Source of the DNA: Cloacimonetes bacterium UBA6081
GTDB taxonomy: Bacteria; Cloacimonadota; Cloacimonadia; Cloacimonadales; Cloacimonadaceae
NCBI GenBank assembly: GCA_002428685.1
Contig: DIXL01000050.1
Span: 1 to 8,143, forward strand
Direction: 5' to 3'
Length of the DNA: 8,143 bases
Positions 7,283 to 8,143 of the stretch are shown piece by piece. The translations under genes were made by a program, and so were the position numbers. The notes below the pieces were generated by a model. It saw nothing but the letters and a program-made list of their open reading frames with translations, was not told the DNA's origin and ran no database searches. The number at the start of each line of letters is the position of its first letter. Positions within the stretch are counted from its first letter, which is position 1.

Positions 7283-7316
7283 ATGTGCTTGGTTAATCTT
7301 TAGTAACCATGCACAT
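7283..7316 (-). promoter_or_regulatory. Imperfect palindrome upstream of the ABC operon (operator or leader hairpin)
   Basis: ATGTGCTTGGTTA (7283-7295) and TAACCATGCACAT (7304-7316) are inverted repeats matching at 12 of 13 positions, around an 8-nt spacer. The inner edge is 38 nt upstream of the TTG start of the first ABC gene. On the minus strand a weak promoter can be drawn with TTAACC (7296-7291) as -35, in one arm, and TATATA (7272-7267) as -10, 18 nt apart. A repressor bound here would then block the operon. No T-tract follows on the minus strand, so a terminator for upstream genes is unlikely. An attenuator-type leader hairpin is the alternative. Confidence 0.45.
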
Positions 7317-7377
7317 TGTTTGCTTATGCAAAAGCCATTCCCGCTTGGGGGATTTTTCTCTGAAACAGGGGACATGC

Positions 7378-7767
7378 TTACAGATAATAGGTTTTTGTCA
7401 AATGCTTTATCGGGCACTTAATCCACAGAAGGTTATGCAGCTCTTTCAGCCTGGTTTTTAGCCCGAAAGCCAGCAGTCCCAGCCCAATTCCCAGCAAATT
7501 GGACACCGATAAAACCTCCTGGAACAAGCCTACCGACAGCAAAACCGGCACAATCACGGCAATGCACATGACCCCAACGGACATTGACAGACCATTATAC
7601 GAAATACTGCGCTGAAACACCCAAAAGTTGCTCAGAAACAAGGCACCTGCCACAATTCCCAAGCCTAAGTCAAAGCCGGATAAGTGTATGGGCACCCTTG
7701 GTAAATATATGTAGCTGGACAAACTCGCCACAAAGTAGTTGCCCAAAAAAATGGGTAACGAGACTGT
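7378..7767 (-). pseudogene. Fragment of a DMT-superfamily (EamA-type) transporter, truncated at both ends
   Basis: The open frame runs from just after a TGA (7768-7770) to a TAA (7378-7380). It encodes hydrophobic segments characteristic of the later part of one EamA repeat: FDLGLGIVAGALFLSNFWVF, then SMSVGVMCIAVIVPVLLSVGLF, then the glutamate-containing QEVLSVSNLLGIGLGLLAFGL, then a basic linker (KTRLKELHNLLWI). Intact family members have about 280-300 residues with two EamA repeats. Here the first membrane segments are missing upstream and the whole second repeat is missing downstream, replaced by KCPIKHLTKTYYL. The only starts are weak (TTG at 7746) with no ribosome binding site. I read this as a decayed gene rather than a small functional protein; its position between the ABC operon leader and the intron tail fits a rearrangement hot spot. 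Confidence 0.65.
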
Positions 7768-8082
7768 TCAGACAAATAGGTATTATATTCCATAAATTAG
7801 CAGTTGCAAATGCGGAAAAAGTGGGCGAGACCGACCTATAATCGTATTGTGTCTCAAATTGACACATCGTCTCAGCTGTAACCATAAAACCATCAAACTA
7901 ATGATTTTTCTCCAAAATATGCCTTTCTGCCAGAGCTGTTATTTTAGGGCACAATATGGACAATATGTATATTTACTAATCTTTCCAACACCTAAGTTAT
8001 TGAAAAATAGTGTGCGATTTAGACATTGATGCAAGCTAACATATTATATTGCTTCACGATAAAAGTATTTGCAATTATCGCT
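7768..8082. other. AT-rich intergenic region without a recognisable gene
   Basis: About 315 bp between the transporter remnant and the intron tail. Short open frames on both strands give no protein-like sequence and have no ribosome binding sites. Small features seen: an inverted repeat TGTGTC/GACACA at 7848-7866, GTCTCA repeated at 7851 and 7869, and the octamer ACAATATG repeated a few bases apart near 7950-7968. No tRNA or other structured RNA is apparent. Confidence 0.5.
7848..7866. promoter_or_regulatory. Short inverted repeat, possible protein-binding site
   Basis: TGTGTC (7848-7853) and GACACA (7861-7866) are exact inverted repeats around 7 nt. GTCTCA overlaps the left arm (7851-7856) and recurs at 7869-7874. 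The pattern could be a regulator site, but no intact gene is placed to be controlled by it, and arms of six bases arise easily by chance. Confidence 0.15.
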
Positions 8083-8143
8083 CCGTACGCACGGTTCTGT
8101 GAGAGGGATGATGCTGGATTTGATCATCCAGCATCACCCTACT
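8083..8143 (+). mobile_element. Group II intron 3' tail (half of domain V plus domain VI), 5'-truncated
   Basis: CCGTACGCACGGTTC (8083-8097) is the 3' strand of a group II domain V; the 5' strand (GAGCCG..., needed to pair with it) and GAAA-type loop are absent, because the preceding sequence is ordinary AT-rich DNA. After a TGTG linker, domain VI folds well: AGAGGG (8102-8107) pairs with CCCT-A-CT (8137-8143) leaving A8141 bulged as the expected branch-point adenosine, then T8109-A8136 and a ten-pair stem GATGCTGGAT (8110-8119)/ATCCAGCATC (8126-8135) around a 6-nt loop. Branch points normally lie 7-8 nt before the 3' splice site, so the intron should end a few bases past the window edge. This fragment cannot splice alone. 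Confidence 0.75.

Noticed and set aside
7283..7316. Intrinsic terminator for the transporter remnant
   Set aside because: The stem has no following U-tract on the minus strand and is not GC-rich; an operator or leader hairpin fits better.
7333..7360. Terminator reading on the plus strand (CCCGCTTGGGGG followed by TTTTT)
   Set aside because: Only about four pairs can form and no plus-strand gene precedes it.
7670..7885. 71-codon minus-strand frame considered as the missing 5' part of the EamA gene (frameshift)
   Set aside because: Its translation lacks the expected first EamA membrane helices before the overlap, so a simple frameshift does not restore the protein; truncation is the better reading.
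1..8143. The two intron pieces as halves of one intron, such as a trans-splicing split or a circular molecule
   Set aside because: They are on opposite strands, so neither joining the window ends nor trans-pairing of the flanks gives a single intron in order.

Overview
The window looks like accessory or border DNA from a bacterium of the FCB group (Fibrobacterota/Chlorobiota/Bacteroidota and relatives), possibly Cloacimonadota. The reason is the largest gene: a signal-peptide-bearing multidomain beta-sandwich protein ending in a 'YPNPFNPETTI' type C-terminal sorting domain. The phylum is inferred from protein style only. All intact genes lie on the minus strand, so in transcription order the window runs from high to low coordinates.

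Layout from right to left. (1) 8083-8143 (+): 3' tail of a group II intron, with half of domain V and most of domain VI including a bulged branch-point A, but no intron body upstream. (2) 7768-8082: AT-rich non-coding DNA. (3) 7378-7767 (-): a remnant of a DMT/EamA-family membrane transporter, broken at both ends. (4) 7257-7377: regulatory gap with a 13-bp-arm imperfect palindrome just upstream of the ABC operon. (5) 5493-7244 and 3325-5496 (-): two ABC exporter half-transporters overlapping by ATGA. Together they form an asymmetric heterodimer of the BmrCD/TM287-288 kind. The first subunit has Asp at the catalytic Walker B position and a canonical LSGGQ. The second has the catalytic Glu, an altered LSTGQ signature, a Gly-rich N terminus and a roughly 140-residue insertion between TM1 and TM2. 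(6) 415-3228 (-): a 937-residue secreted protein with its own strong ribosome binding site, followed by a terminator hairpin at 354-381. (7) 110-353: a gene-free stretch with palindromic repeats. (8) 1-109 (-): the 5' end of a group II intron that leaves the window on the left.

The two ABC genes form one translationally coupled transport unit, probably a multidrug or lipid-like exporter. The secreted protein may be expressed separately; no sequence evidence ties it to the transporter. Both window edges fall in group II intron sequence, in opposite orientation. This suggests a segment (or assembly contig) bounded by multicopy introns, with gene decay beside them.

No wholly new system is evident. 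The points most worth a second look are the 5'-truncated intron tail, the intron 5' end abutting two back-to-back 22-nt palindromes, the extracellular insertion of the second ABC subunit, the palindrome before the ABC operon, and the nested FnIII architecture of the secreted protein.
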